Part shown: positions 10,401 through 17,282 of the stretch, piece after piece | How positions within the stretch are numbered: the first letter of the stretch is position 1 | Layout: each line of letters opens with the position of its first letter | Notes under the pieces: model-generated | What the model was told of the DNA's origin: nothing | The model's input: only the letters and a program-made list of their open reading frames with translations | Database searches by the model: none | Assembly (NCBI GenBank): GCA_029261835.1 | Contig: JAJDAO010000047.1 | Span: forward strand, 62,001-126,000 | DNA length: 64,000 bases | Source: Deltaproteobacteria bacterium | GTDB taxonomy: Bacteria > Myxococcota_A > UBA9160 > UBA4427 | Reading direction: 5' to 3' | Program-made: the position numbers and the translations under genes

Positions 10401-11748
10401 GAGCGGGCGAGGTCCGGCAGACCTCGCACAGCTCGGGACGCGACTCGAAGAGCTGGGAAGTCGCGCTGAGATCGATCGCGCCAACGTGCTTCGCATGACT
10501 CATGCGGCCGGCGAGCTGGACGACTGGAGCGCTCGCCTGGCGAGCGGACAGGACGGGCTGGGGCGGGCCCGCTTCGGCGCCGTGATCACGCGCGGCAGCC
10601 TCAGCGACTGGGCGGCCCGCTTCCCCCTGCACCCGTTCTATGCCCCGCTCACGCTGGCCCCCAGCACTGAGGGCATCGAGCTGGCGCGTGGGCTGGCGCG
10701 CGGACTGGTGGCGCAGCACTTGGCCCTCGTCCGCAGCCTGCGAGTCGCCGAGCTCGAGCTCGAGCAACCGCCGGATCGCGCGCAGCGACTCGAGGCCATC
10801 CAACGGCTGAGCTGGCGTGACCTCGAGCCGGGCGAGCAGCAGGCCTGTCCGCCGCTGCTCCTGCTGGCCGATGATCACGCGCTGCTCGACTCGGGCCTGG
10901 GGGCGCTGACACGCCTGCTCGAGGCCGAGCTGCCCATCAAGCTGGTGCTGCTCGACGGCATCGGGCGGCTCGCGCGGGCCGGCGATGCGGCGCTGCTCGC
11001 CATGGCACACCAGGGCGCCTTCGTGCTCTCGACCTCGATCGCACACGCCGATCACCTGGCCGCCGGTGTAACGGACGCGCTGGCCCACGCCGGCCCGGCG
11101 CTGATCCACATTCACGCACCGAGCCCCGGTCGCCACGGCTTCGCGGCAGACGCGGCGCTCGAGCGCGCGCGGCTGGCGGTCGAAGCCCGTGCCCACGTGC
11201 TGCTTCGCTACGACCCCGCCGCCGAGGGCTCCTTTGGGCTGCGCGCCAGCCTGGCGGGCAATCCCGCCCCGCAGCAGGACTGGGGCGAAGTCGATTATCT
11301 CGGCTGGGCGGCCGGCGAGCAGCGCTTCGACGATCACCTCACAACGCGTGAGGAAACGCATGCGGCCCTGCCGCTGGACGCCTGGCTCGCACAGCCCGAG
11401 AGTGGCCGCCGCGGCAATCTGCCGGGCGTCGAGATCGGGGAGCGCGCGCTGATCGCGAGTCGCGAGCTCGCGGATGCGGCCGCGACTCGGCTGGCGCGCT
11501 GGCGCACACTGCAAGAGCTGACGGGCGGCCGGAGCCCCTTCAGCGAGCGAATTCGCGAAACGCTCTCGGCGGAGATCGAGAGCGAGCAGAGTGCGAAGCG
11601 CGAAGCGCTGCAAGCGAGTCATGCCGCTGAACTCGCCAGCCTCAAGGCCAGCGCAGAGCAGGACTCGCGCGAGCGGCTCACGCAGCGGCTGCTCGAACTC
11701 TCCGGCTTCGACTCGCCTCCTGAGACCAGCGGGAACGGCACCTCATGA
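7456..11748 (+). CDS. Giant PFOR-like protein B with two [4Fe-4S] clusters and degenerate ThDP domain
   Basis: A 1430-residue relative of pyruvate:ferredoxin oxidoreductase inserted between rnfB and rnfC. Residues ~60-200 resemble PFOR domain I, and ~295-345 domain II (LAQGAVAQTARATADEL, then LRPWP). A gamma-like region follows. A bacterial-type dicluster ferredoxin module has Cys702/705/708/712 (CTGCGRCWSACP) and Cys840/843/846/850 (CLGCGLCAAVCP). Residues ~1130-1230 occupy the ThDP domain position, but the expected GDG and downstream Asn motif are absent (LLADDHALLDSGLG), so ThDP catalysis is unlikely. The C-terminus is a charged helical tail. Giant A and B share the module with RELA..RL..WR..QEL and the pseudo-ThDP region, so they are paralogues. 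The stop overlaps the rnfC start (ATGA at 11745). I infer an electron-wiring or scaffold role with Rnf. The start ATG has only a weak ribosome site. Confidence 0.8.
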   Translation: MPSNSLTGGGIIWLRRLWRRTADGVGPSSGPQPTLLAGPATAALESQLCEGFVERDAGGICAEQTRKMNLPGAPGDNLFGRPLQIERAHSAAEAVALLSGMTMAGLRSTSFVSGRELPAVHAGLRGCAERLLPLVLHAELGDSGHAGYHAVADAGAFQLMASSLQETLDLTLLARWIAERSLCPGLLASDGAQLESVALPDPKLVRSFLGAPGAALTSPGEGQRLLFGAERARLFAWFDADRPVATGGLRSLDAETRAAAGREAFFQSELCALAREGMQTLGQLTGRPLSFVSAHGMADAELVWLAQGAVAQTARATADELRRQGRARIGVLTIHWLRPWPAEQITAALGALRCPVAVIEALDPGAGEPPLLRELAATAAGSGWTSAICARNGPTPAALEWLCQLMGRADRSSRVNLEGAAAPDASSEFPRREALIQSVAHAYPSLSEAGPSAPQIAVTPSRDRRSLGLLAHEATLPASALERFTELAESELRGCLRGGVTRPEPGCLAVRLHAAAESFAGPGVRAAVSLLLVAGEPRSLGDALASVTEKGLALLASDAAPERVWSEAPVLWRRRVRDKGLRVLLVGSDFDQALEALRETLRGELEVLLSEGRASEIPWREMSGEDSPDRALPAVVERIERIRPTHDSLPRFWGEVEQPRQGGEVDSLPEPISTVAAVPAGASALAPSAQSDLLPQLDVQACTGCGRCWSACPDSAIGVTALSLEPLLTAASHQAGCQGQAANALRRAHKHLAGRLAGALRKSESATLDGALMRDAWDWLLGQLDPPEEQRPDYEAAFEATVEALSQLEPVVCKPFFDQPEAARKGAGALLVLAVDPRACLGCGLCAAVCPEQALPLVACEAEDRRAYAEHWRLWEALPDTPGEIIAQAAEHADVGRLAAVLLSRHCAQAQVASASGEPGSGERLATRLLAALLEERGQRRASETLGQLDERRIKLDQAVREQLAAGLSKTDLTTLEHALSESGRGPADLAQLGTRLEELGSRAEIDRANVLRMTHAAGELDDWSARLASGQDGLGRARFGAVITRGSLSDWAARFPLHPFYAPLTLAPSTEGIELARGLARGLVAQHLALVRSLRVAELELEQPPDRAQRLEAIQRLSWRDLEPGEQQACPPLLLLADDHALLDSGLGALTRLLEAELPIKLVLLDGIGRLARAGDAALLAMAHQGAFVLSTSIAHADHLAAGVTDALAHAGPALIHIHAPSPGRHGFAADAALERARLAVEARAHVLLRYDPAAEGSFGLRASLAGNPAPQQDWGEVDYLGWAAGEQRFDDHLTTREETHAALPLDAWLAQPESGRRGNLPGVEIGERALIASRELADAAATRLARWRTLQELTGGRSPFSERIRETLSAEIESEQSAKREALQASHAAELASLKASAEQDSRERLTQRLLELSGFDSPPETSGNGTS

Positions 11749-13085
11749 GCACCGCTGCAGCCGCCGAGGCCCGACCGCGCAGCTTCCGTGGGGGCGTCCA
11801 CCCCGACGACAACAAGCGCGCCACCGACGCGCTCGCCATCGAGCGCATGCCTTTCGTCGATGAGTACGTGATGCCCCTGTCGCAACACATCGGCGCGCCC
11901 GCCAAGGCGGTCGTGATGGTGGGTGAGCGCGTGGTACGAGGCATGCCGATCGCCGAGCCCGGCGCCTTCATCTCGACATCGCTGCACTCACCGGTGACCG
12001 GGCGGGTCAAGGCGATCGAGCTGCGCCTGCACCCGAACGGCAAGATGATGCCCGCCATCGTGATCGAGACCGACGCCTACGACAGTCAGCGGCTGCCGGC
12101 CGCCGAGCCGGTCGACGTGGCGGCGCTCTGCGCCGACGAAATGGTGGCGCTCGTGCAGCAGAGCGGCCTGGTGGGCCTCGGCGGTGCGGCCTTTCCCAGC
12201 CACGTCAAATTCAAGGTGCCCGACGACCGGTGCGTGCAAGCCGTCGTCGTCAATGGTTGCGAATGCGAGCCGTTTCTGACTTGCGACCACCGCCTGATGC
12301 TCGAGCAACCGCAGGGGGTCGTGAGAGGCACGAAGCTCATCATGTCGCAGGTGGGCTGCGAGCGCGGCTACATCGGCGTGGAGCTCAACAAGCGCGATGC
12401 CATCGCCGCGCTGCGCGCCGCCGCGCCGCCCGAAATCGAGATCGTGCCGCTGCAGGTCAAGTATCCGCAGGGCGCGGAGAAGCTGCTGATCGATGCCATC
12501 TTCAAGCGTGAGGTACCGGCCGGCGGACTGCCGCTCGACATCGAGATGCTGGTCAACAGCGTCGGAACGACGCTGGCGCTCTCCGACTGGCTCGACCGCG
12601 GCGTACCGCTGATCGAACGCGTGGTGACCGTGACCGGGCCGGGGGTGGCTCATCCCCGCAACCTGCTCGTGCCGCTCGGCACACCGCTGTCGGCCGTACT
12701 CGAGCACTGTGGCGGGCTGGTGCCGGGCGCCCATCAGGTGGTGCTGGGTGGACCGATGATGGGCATGGCCCAGAAGAGTCTCGGCGTGCCGGTACTGAAG
12801 GGGACCTCGGGCATTCTGTGCCTGGACCGCACCGCGGCCGCACCCGTGCGCGAGTATGCCTGTATCCGCTGCGGACGCTGCGCGGAAGCCTGCCCGATGT
12901 TCCTGAATCCCACGCGACTGGCCCAGCTCGCGCGCTTCGAGCATGTGGAGGAGCTCGAGGCCAACAGTCTGCTCAACTGCTTCGAGTGCGCCGCGTGCTC
13001 GTTCGTGTGCCCGTCACACATACCGCTGGTGCAGTGGATGCGCGTCGGCAAGGGCATGCTGCGCACCTGGAAGGCCTCGTCGTGA
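11745..13085 (+). CDS. rnfC: Rnf complex NADH/FMN subunit RnfC
   Basis: NAD(H)- and FMN-binding peripheral subunit of Rnf, 446 residues. The N-terminal FRGGVHP is the usual RnfC opening. The nucleotide-binding part has GLGGAAFPSHVK and NGCECEPFLTCDH. Two C-terminal cysteine motifs, CIRCGRCAEACP and CFECAACSFVCP, bind two [4Fe-4S] clusters. The length fits the short RnfC type without the long Ala/Lys-rich tail seen in many gammaproteobacteria. Its ATG overlaps the stop of giant B by four bases (ATGA), so translation of the two is coupled; this is the firmest physical sign that giant B belongs to the Rnf unit. It is followed 31 bases later by rnfD. Confidence 0.96.
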   Translation: MSTAAAAEARPRSFRGGVHPDDNKRATDALAIERMPFVDEYVMPLSQHIGAPAKAVVMVGERVVRGMPIAEPGAFISTSLHSPVTGRVKAIELRLHPNGKMMPAIVIETDAYDSQRLPAAEPVDVAALCADEMVALVQQSGLVGLGGAAFPSHVKFKVPDDRCVQAVVVNGCECEPFLTCDHRLMLEQPQGVVRGTKLIMSQVGCERGYIGVELNKRDAIAALRAAAPPEIEIVPLQVKYPQGAEKLLIDAIFKREVPAGGLPLDIEMLVNSVGTTLALSDWLDRGVPLIERVVTVTGPGVAHPRNLLVPLGTPLSAVLEHCGGLVPGAHQVVLGGPMMGMAQKSLGVPVLKGTSGILCLDRTAAAPVREYACIRCGRCAEACPMFLNPTRLAQLARFEHVEELEANSLLNCFECAACSFVCPSHIPLVQWMRVGKGMLRTWKASS

Positions 13086-13116
13086 TGCCTGGCAGCGCCA
13101 CAGCGGGGCGATCCGC

Positions 13117-14118
13117 ATGACGAAGCAGGCACCGGAGCTGGTGATCTCAACCGCCCCCTTCGTGCGCGAGGGCGTCACGACGCCACGCATCATGCGAGAG
13201 GTGCTGCTCGCGGCGCTGCTGGTCCTCGTGATGGCGTGCTGGAACTTCGGGCTGGGCGCACTGCTCGTCGTGCTTGCCGCGGCGGCCGGTGCGGCCGGCT
13301 GTGAATGGCTCTTTACGCGCAACCAGTCGCCGAACCCGCTGCTCGACTACAGCGCCGTCACGACCGGCGTGCTGCTCGGATTGACGCTTCCGCCCGCCAT
13401 GCCGCTCTGGATGGCCTTCCTCGGCGGCGCGGCGGGAATCGGCCTCGGCAAGCTGATCTGGGGCGGCCTCGGCCAGAATCTCTTCAACCCCGCGCTGGTC
13501 GGGCGCGCCTTCCTGCAGGCGGCCTTCCCCACCGTCATTACGACGTGGTCCAAGCCCGTGGCCGGCGGCGATCTCTTCGCGCTGCCCACGAGCCTGTTCG
13601 CCGCGCCGCTGATGCACGGCGCCCCGGATGGACTCTCTGCCGCCACGCCACTCGGACTGGCCAAGTTCGAGGGGCAGGTCACCGGACTGGGCTCGCTGAT
13701 GATCGGCGATACCAGCGGCTCACTCGGGGAGACCAGCGCCGCACTCCTGATCGCGATTGGTCTCTGGCTCGCCGCCCGTCGCATCTTCGACTGGCGTCTC
13801 CCCGTGGCCACGCTCGCCTCGGTCGGGATCCTCTCGGGTCTGCTCTACCTGCTGAATTCGAGCAGCTACCCGCCGCCGAGCTTCATGCTGTGCTCGGGCG
13901 GACTGCTGTTCGGCGCCATCTTCATGGTGACGGATCCCGTCAGTACCCCCACGACACCCCGTGGCGCCTGGATCTTCGGTGCCGGTGTCGGCGCGCTGGT
14001 CGTGCTGATCCGCCTGTTCGGCGGTCTTCCCGAGGGCGTGATGTACGCCATCCTGCTGATGAACGCCGTCACCCCCCACATCAACCGCCACACTCAGCGG
14101 CGCCCGTTCGGAGCCTGA
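13117..14118 (+). CDS. rnfD: Rnf complex membrane subunit RnfD
   Basis: Integral membrane subunit of Rnf, 333 residues with about nine or ten hydrophobic segments; homologous to NqrB. The sequence SAAT around Thr177 (D-G-L-S-A-A-T-P-L) matches the place of the covalent FMN-threonine of the family. NQSPNPLLDYSAVTTG and GGLGQNLFNPALVGRAFL are typical RnfD blocks, and DPVSTPTTPRG lies near the C-terminal helices. The ATG at 13117 is chosen since it gives the family N-terminus; the frame is open upstream inside rnfC. It is followed by rnfG after three bases. Confidence 0.94.
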   Translation: MTKQAPELVISTAPFVREGVTTPRIMREVLLAALLVLVMACWNFGLGALLVVLAAAAGAAGCEWLFTRNQSPNPLLDYSAVTTGVLLGLTLPPAMPLWMAFLGGAAGIGLGKLIWGGLGQNLFNPALVGRAFLQAAFPTVITTWSKPVAGGDLFALPTSLFAAPLMHGAPDGLSAATPLGLAKFEGQVTGLGSLMIGDTSGSLGETSAALLIAIGLWLAARRIFDWRLPVATLASVGILSGLLYLLNSSSYPPPSFMLCSGGLLFGAIFMVTDPVSTPTTPRGAWIFGAGVGALVVLIRLFGGLPEGVMYAILLMNAVTPHINRHTQRRPFGA

Positions 14119-14121
14119 CCC

Positions 14122-14799
14122 ATGGCGAGCCCCGAGGCCGGTCCCCTGCGCATGATGGTCACCCTCGGCATCGCCGGGCTGTGCTCCGGCATTGCGGTCG
14201 TGGGGATCTTCTTGGTGACCAAGCCGCGGATCGAGCGCAACCGCGCCGAGGCGCTCGAAGCCGCCATCTTCCGCGTGCTCGAGGGAGCCAAGACGCGGGT
14301 GGCCCTGGTGCTGCGCGAGGGCGAGCTGGTGCGCTACGAGGCGGAGGATGGCGCGATTCCCAAGGAAGAGGCGATCTACGCCGGCTACGACGAGAGCGGC
14401 GCGCTCGTCGGCCACGCCATTCCCGCCGAGGGCGCGGGCTTCCAGGACACCATCAAGCTGCTCTACGGCTATCGCGCCGCCAGCGCGCGCGTCGTGGGCA
14501 TCGAGGTGCTGGAGAGTCGCGAGACACCGGGCCTCGGCGACAAGATCATCAAGGACGACCACTTCGTGGCCAACTTCCGCGATCTGGCCGTGGAGCCCGA
14601 GATCGTGCTGACCAAGACCGCTCGCAGCCGCGAGAACGAGGTCGAGGCAATCAGCGGGGCGACGATCTCATCGCGCGCCGTCGTGCGCATCATCAACGAA
14701 TCGAACGCACGCTGGCTCGCGCGTCTGGGGGGCGATCAGGCACGCCACGGGACCGCGGATGCCGACGAGCGGGTGCTGGCCCGAGGAGGAGTGGAGTAG
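14122..14799 (+). CDS. rnfG: Rnf complex FMN-binding subunit RnfG
   Basis: Single-span membrane subunit of Rnf, 225 residues, with an N-terminal anchor (residues ~10-32) and an extracytoplasmic FMN domain. The flavinylation motif SGATISS is present with Thr181 as the expected covalent FMN site, which would need an ApbE flavin transferase; none is encoded in the window. ETPGLGDKI is the conserved block before it. The stop TAG (14797-14799) overlaps the GTG start of rnfE. Length and motif order are normal for the family. Confidence 0.94.
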   Translation: MASPEAGPLRMMVTLGIAGLCSGIAVVGIFLVTKPRIERNRAEALEAAIFRVLEGAKTRVALVLREGELVRYEAEDGAIPKEEAIYAGYDESGALVGHAIPAEGAGFQDTIKLLYGYRAASARVVGIEVLESRETPGLGDKIIKDDHFVANFRDLAVEPEIVLTKTARSRENEVEAISGATISSRAVVRIINESNARWLARLGGDQARHGTADADERVLARGGVE

Positions 14800-15452
14800 T
14801 GGCGTCCGAGCAGCCGACCTACGAAGAGCTCATCAAGGGGCTGTGGCGAGAGAATCCGGTCTTCATCCAGCTTCTCGGTCTGTGCCCCGCATTGGCGGTC
14901 ACCAATTCCGCCATCAATGCACTCGCCATGGGGGCGGCGACGACCTTCGTTCTCGTTGGCTCGAGTCTGCTGGTCTCCAGTCTGCGCTCGCTGATTCCCA
15001 AGCAAGTCCGCATCACCACCTTCATCATCGTCATCGCCACCTTCGTCACGGTGGCCGACTTCACGCTGCAGGCCCTGGCGCCGGTCGTCCACAAGGAGCT
15101 CGGCGCCTTCATCGCGCTCATCGTCGTCAACTGTCTGATTCTGGGACGTCAGGAGGCATTCGCCTCGCGCCACTCGCAGCGGCCGGCACTGGCCGATGCG
15201 CTGGGGATGTCGTTGGGCTTCAGCTTCGCCCTCTTCCTGCTGGGCGCCATCCGCGAGATTCTCGGCAGTGGCTCGCTGTTCGGCGTATCGCTCTTCGGGC
15301 CCGACTTCGAGCCCTGGGTGATCATGATCCTGCCGCCGGGTGGATTCATCACCCTCGGACTCCTGCTCGGCGTCTTCGCCTGGTTCAAGGAGCACCGCGA
15401 GCGGGCCAGCCAACAGGCCGCCCTCGACACCGGCGAGCGGAGGGCCGCCTGA
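14799..15452 (+). CDS. rnfE: Rnf complex membrane subunit RnfE
   Basis: Polytopic membrane subunit of Rnf, homologous to NqrD and paralogous to RnfA; 217 residues, about six membrane segments. Cys29 (LLGLCPALAVT) and Cys112 (VVNCLILGRQEA) are the two cysteines expected to share the intramembrane iron-sulfur centre with RnfA. The start is GTG 14799, overlapping the last base of the rnfG stop and preceded by GAGGAGG; the frame is open far upstream but that part lies inside rnfD/rnfG. The stop overlaps the rnfA ATG (TGATG). Confidence 0.95.
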   Translation: MASEQPTYEELIKGLWRENPVFIQLLGLCPALAVTNSAINALAMGAATTFVLVGSSLLVSSLRSLIPKQVRITTFIIVIATFVTVADFTLQALAPVVHKELGAFIALIVVNCLILGRQEAFASRHSQRPALADALGMSLGFSFALFLLGAIREILGSGSLFGVSLFGPDFEPWVIMILPPGGFITLGLLLGVFAWFKEHRERASQQAALDTGERRAA

Positions 15453-16051
15453 TGCTGCCCGAAATCGATTTCGCCGGGCTGCTGTGGATCTTCGTCGCCG
15501 CCAGTGTGGTGAACAACTTCACGCTGTCGTACTTCCTGGGCCTCTGCCCGTTCCTCGGCGTCAGCGGCCGGATCGAGACGGCGCTTCGCATGGGCATGGC
15601 GAACATCTTCGTGCTGCTCGTGACCTCCCTGTGCGCCTCTCTGCTCAACACCTTCGTGCTGCCCCACGCCCCCTACCTGCGCCTGCTCGCCTTCATCGTG
15701 GTGATCGCCAGCACGGTTCAGTTCGTCGAGATGGCGATCAAGAAGCTCAGCCCGGCGCTGTTCCGTGCACTCGGGATCTTCCTTCCGTTGATCACGACGA
15801 ACTGCGCCATCCTCGGCCTGGCGCTCTTTCAGACCAACAAGCAGTATGGCTTCATCGAGGGGATCGTCTTCGCGCTGGGCGCCGGCTGTGGGCTCACGCT
15901 GGCGCTGGTGCTGATGGCGGGCATCCGCGAGGAGAACGAGCTCGCCACGATCCCCGAGGCACTCAAGGGCGCCGCGATGAGCTTCCTGGTCGCGGGCATT
16001 CTCAGCATGGCGTTCATGGGCTTCGCAGGCCTCTTCAGCGCCACGTCCTGA
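15452..16051 (+). CDS. rnfA: Rnf complex membrane subunit RnfA
   Basis: Polytopic membrane subunit of Rnf, homologous to NqrE; 199 residues with about six membrane segments. It has the family opening VVNNFTLSYFLGLCPFLG with Cys32, and TTNCAILG with Cys118; these two Cys with RnfE Cys29 and Cys112 complete the intramembrane metal site. The ATG overlaps the rnfE stop. Gene order B-(giant)-C-D-G-E-A matches neither the common proteobacterial A-B-C-D-G-E order nor a plain C-D-G-E-A-B order, because rnfB lies upstream and is split from rnfC. Confidence 0.95.
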   Translation: MLPEIDFAGLLWIFVAASVVNNFTLSYFLGLCPFLGVSGRIETALRMGMANIFVLLVTSLCASLLNTFVLPHAPYLRLLAFIVVIASTVQFVEMAIKKLSPALFRALGIFLPLITTNCAILGLALFQTNKQYGFIEGIVFALGAGCGLTLALVLMAGIREENELATIPEALKGAAMSFLVAGILSMAFMGFAGLFSATS

Positions 16052-16068
16052 GCCGTCGGGAGATCCGC

Positions 16069-16221
16069 ATGGACTATCTCATCGCAATCGTCGGCCTGGC
16101 GGGCGCCTGCGTGCTCTGGTTCGGGGTGCAGCACTGGGCCGGCGTCTCGGACGAGCTGCCCTGCGACAAGCACGGCGGCGACTGCGAGGGCTGCAAGCTC
16201 GAGCACGACGGCTGCGAGTGA
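16069..16221 (+). CDS. NqrM-like small membrane protein with four C-terminal cysteines
   Basis: A 50-residue protein 17 bases after rnfA, with GGGAG six bases before the ATG. Residues ~3-21 form one membrane helix, then a short polar region with Cys32, Cys39, Cys42 and Cys49 (C-x6-C-x2-C-x6-C) among Asp, Glu and His. In layout it resembles NqrM, the short one-helix, four-Cys protein needed to mature Na+-NQR, thought to deliver iron to the (Cys)4 site of NqrD/NqrE. RnfE and RnfA are the homologues of NqrD/NqrE and carry those cysteines here. I infer an Rnf maturation factor. The spacing of the cysteines differs from what I recall of NqrM, so it may be an analogue; a FeoB-associated Cys-rich protein is the other small family of this shape. 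Confidence 0.7.
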   Translation: MDYLIAIVGLAGACVLWFGVQHWAGVSDELPCDKHGGDCEGCKLEHDGCE

Positions 16222-16259
16222 CGCCAAGAGCCGGCGCACGTCAACGGGGCGGCCGATAT

Positions 16260-16288
16260 TTGTCAGGCAGTCGCTTCTGAGATATCCC
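16260..16288 (+). promoter_or_regulatory. Candidate promoter for the SDR gene
   Basis: TTGTCA at 16260-16265 (five of six matches to the -35 consensus) is followed after 17 bases by TATCCC at 16283-16288 (three of six). It lies in the 166-base gap after the Rnf operon and about 100 bases before the SDR start. Weak -10, so a candidate only. Confidence 0.3.
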
Positions 16289-16387
16289 AGGAGAGCGGCC
16301 CGCAGCGCAGTGGGTCGCTTTCATGAGATCGTCGACCCGTTTGCCAAGCTCACGGACGAAGCTCTCGCAGGAAGAGAGGAAACCACC

Positions 16388-17209
16388 ATGACATCGAATC
16401 TCTCTGTCGCCGGACGCACCGCCATCGTGACCGGAGCCTCCAGCGGCATCGGTCGCGCCATCGCCGAAACGCTGGGAAGCGCCGGTGCCCACGTCTTCCT
16501 GGCCGGGCGCACCGCGAGTGCCATGGAGGCCTCCAAGAAGAAGATCGAGCAAGCGGGCGGGCAGGCAGACTGCGTCACGCTCGACGTGCGCAACCCCGCT
16601 GAGGTGCGAGCCCTGGTCGAGAGCGCCGTGAGCGCGAGCGGGCGCCTCGACATCATGGTGAACAACGCCGGCGTTTCCTTTCCCGCGCCGATTCTCGAGG
16701 GTGAGCCCGAGGAGTGGCGGACGATGCTCGAGACCAACATTCTCGCCTTGCTCGTCGGCTGCCAGGCCGCGGTCCAGGCCATGCGGGCCTGCTCGGCCGA
16801 GGGCCACATCGTGAACATCTCGTCGATTGCGGCCCAGCGGCGCGACTCGGGCGTCTACGGCTCCACCAAGCACGCCGTGAATGCCATCTCGGCGACTCTT
16901 CGCGGCGAGCTCGAAGACGACACGATCCGCGTGGTCAATGTCATGCCCGGTGCCATTGCCACGAACTTCGCCCGGAATTTCGACCCGGCCTTCGTCGACG
17001 CGATCGTGAAGATGACGGGGCTGGATGTCGACGTCGTGAAGGGGGATCGGCTACCGGACGAAGTCTTCGAGAAGCTCACCGGAAGCCTCAGACAGACGCT
17101 GGGCGACCCGGTGGACGTCGCCAACGCCGTGCTCTACGCCGTCACGCAGCCGATCGACGTGAACCTGGCGGACATTGTCGTGCGTCCACCGAAGCAGATG
17201 AACCTCTGA
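16388..17209 (+). CDS. Short-chain dehydrogenase/reductase (SDR)
   Basis: Cytosolic NAD(P)-dependent oxidoreductase of the classical SDR family, 273 residues. The Rossmann motif TGASSGIG lies near residue 16, NNAG follows the fourth strand, the Ser of the catalytic set is in NISSIA, and the catalytic pair is in YGSTKHA (Y-x3-K). The ATG at 16388 follows AGAGAGGA at a good distance; an upstream GTG at 16310 would add 26 residues that do not look like SDR. The substrate cannot be told. It stands alone between the Rnf operon and a convergent gene. Confidence 0.9.
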   Translation: MTSNLSVAGRTAIVTGASSGIGRAIAETLGSAGAHVFLAGRTASAMEASKKKIEQAGGQADCVTLDVRNPAEVRALVESAVSASGRLDIMVNNAGVSFPAPILEGEPEEWRTMLETNILALLVGCQAAVQAMRACSAEGHIVNISSIAAQRRDSGVYGSTKHAVNAISATLRGELEDDTIRVVNVMPGAIATNFARNFDPAFVDAIVKMTGLDVDVVKGDRLPDEVFEKLTGSLRQTLGDPVDVANAVLYAVTQPIDVNLADIVVRPPKQMNL

Positions 17210-17217
17210 TACGCGCA

Positions 17218-17282
17218 GCCTCGCCTGCACCACGTTCGTGCTGGGGACGATGGACGATCCCCTTGGCACTCACCTGCGAGGC
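17218..17282. terminator. Inverted repeats between convergent genes
   Basis: GCCTCGC (17218-17224) and GCGAGGC (17276-17282) are perfect 7-base complements flanking the gap between two convergent stop codons, with GGGGA/TCCCC (17243-17247, 17258-17262) nested inside. This could act as a bidirectional terminator; there is no T-run, so confidence is low. Confidence 0.3.

Noticed and set aside
8689-11622. A 977-codon open frame antisense to giant gene B.
   Set aside because: Long antisense frames are expected opposite GC-rich genes with biased third positions. It has low-complexity Arg/Ala/Gln-rich sequence, no family motif and no ribosome site.
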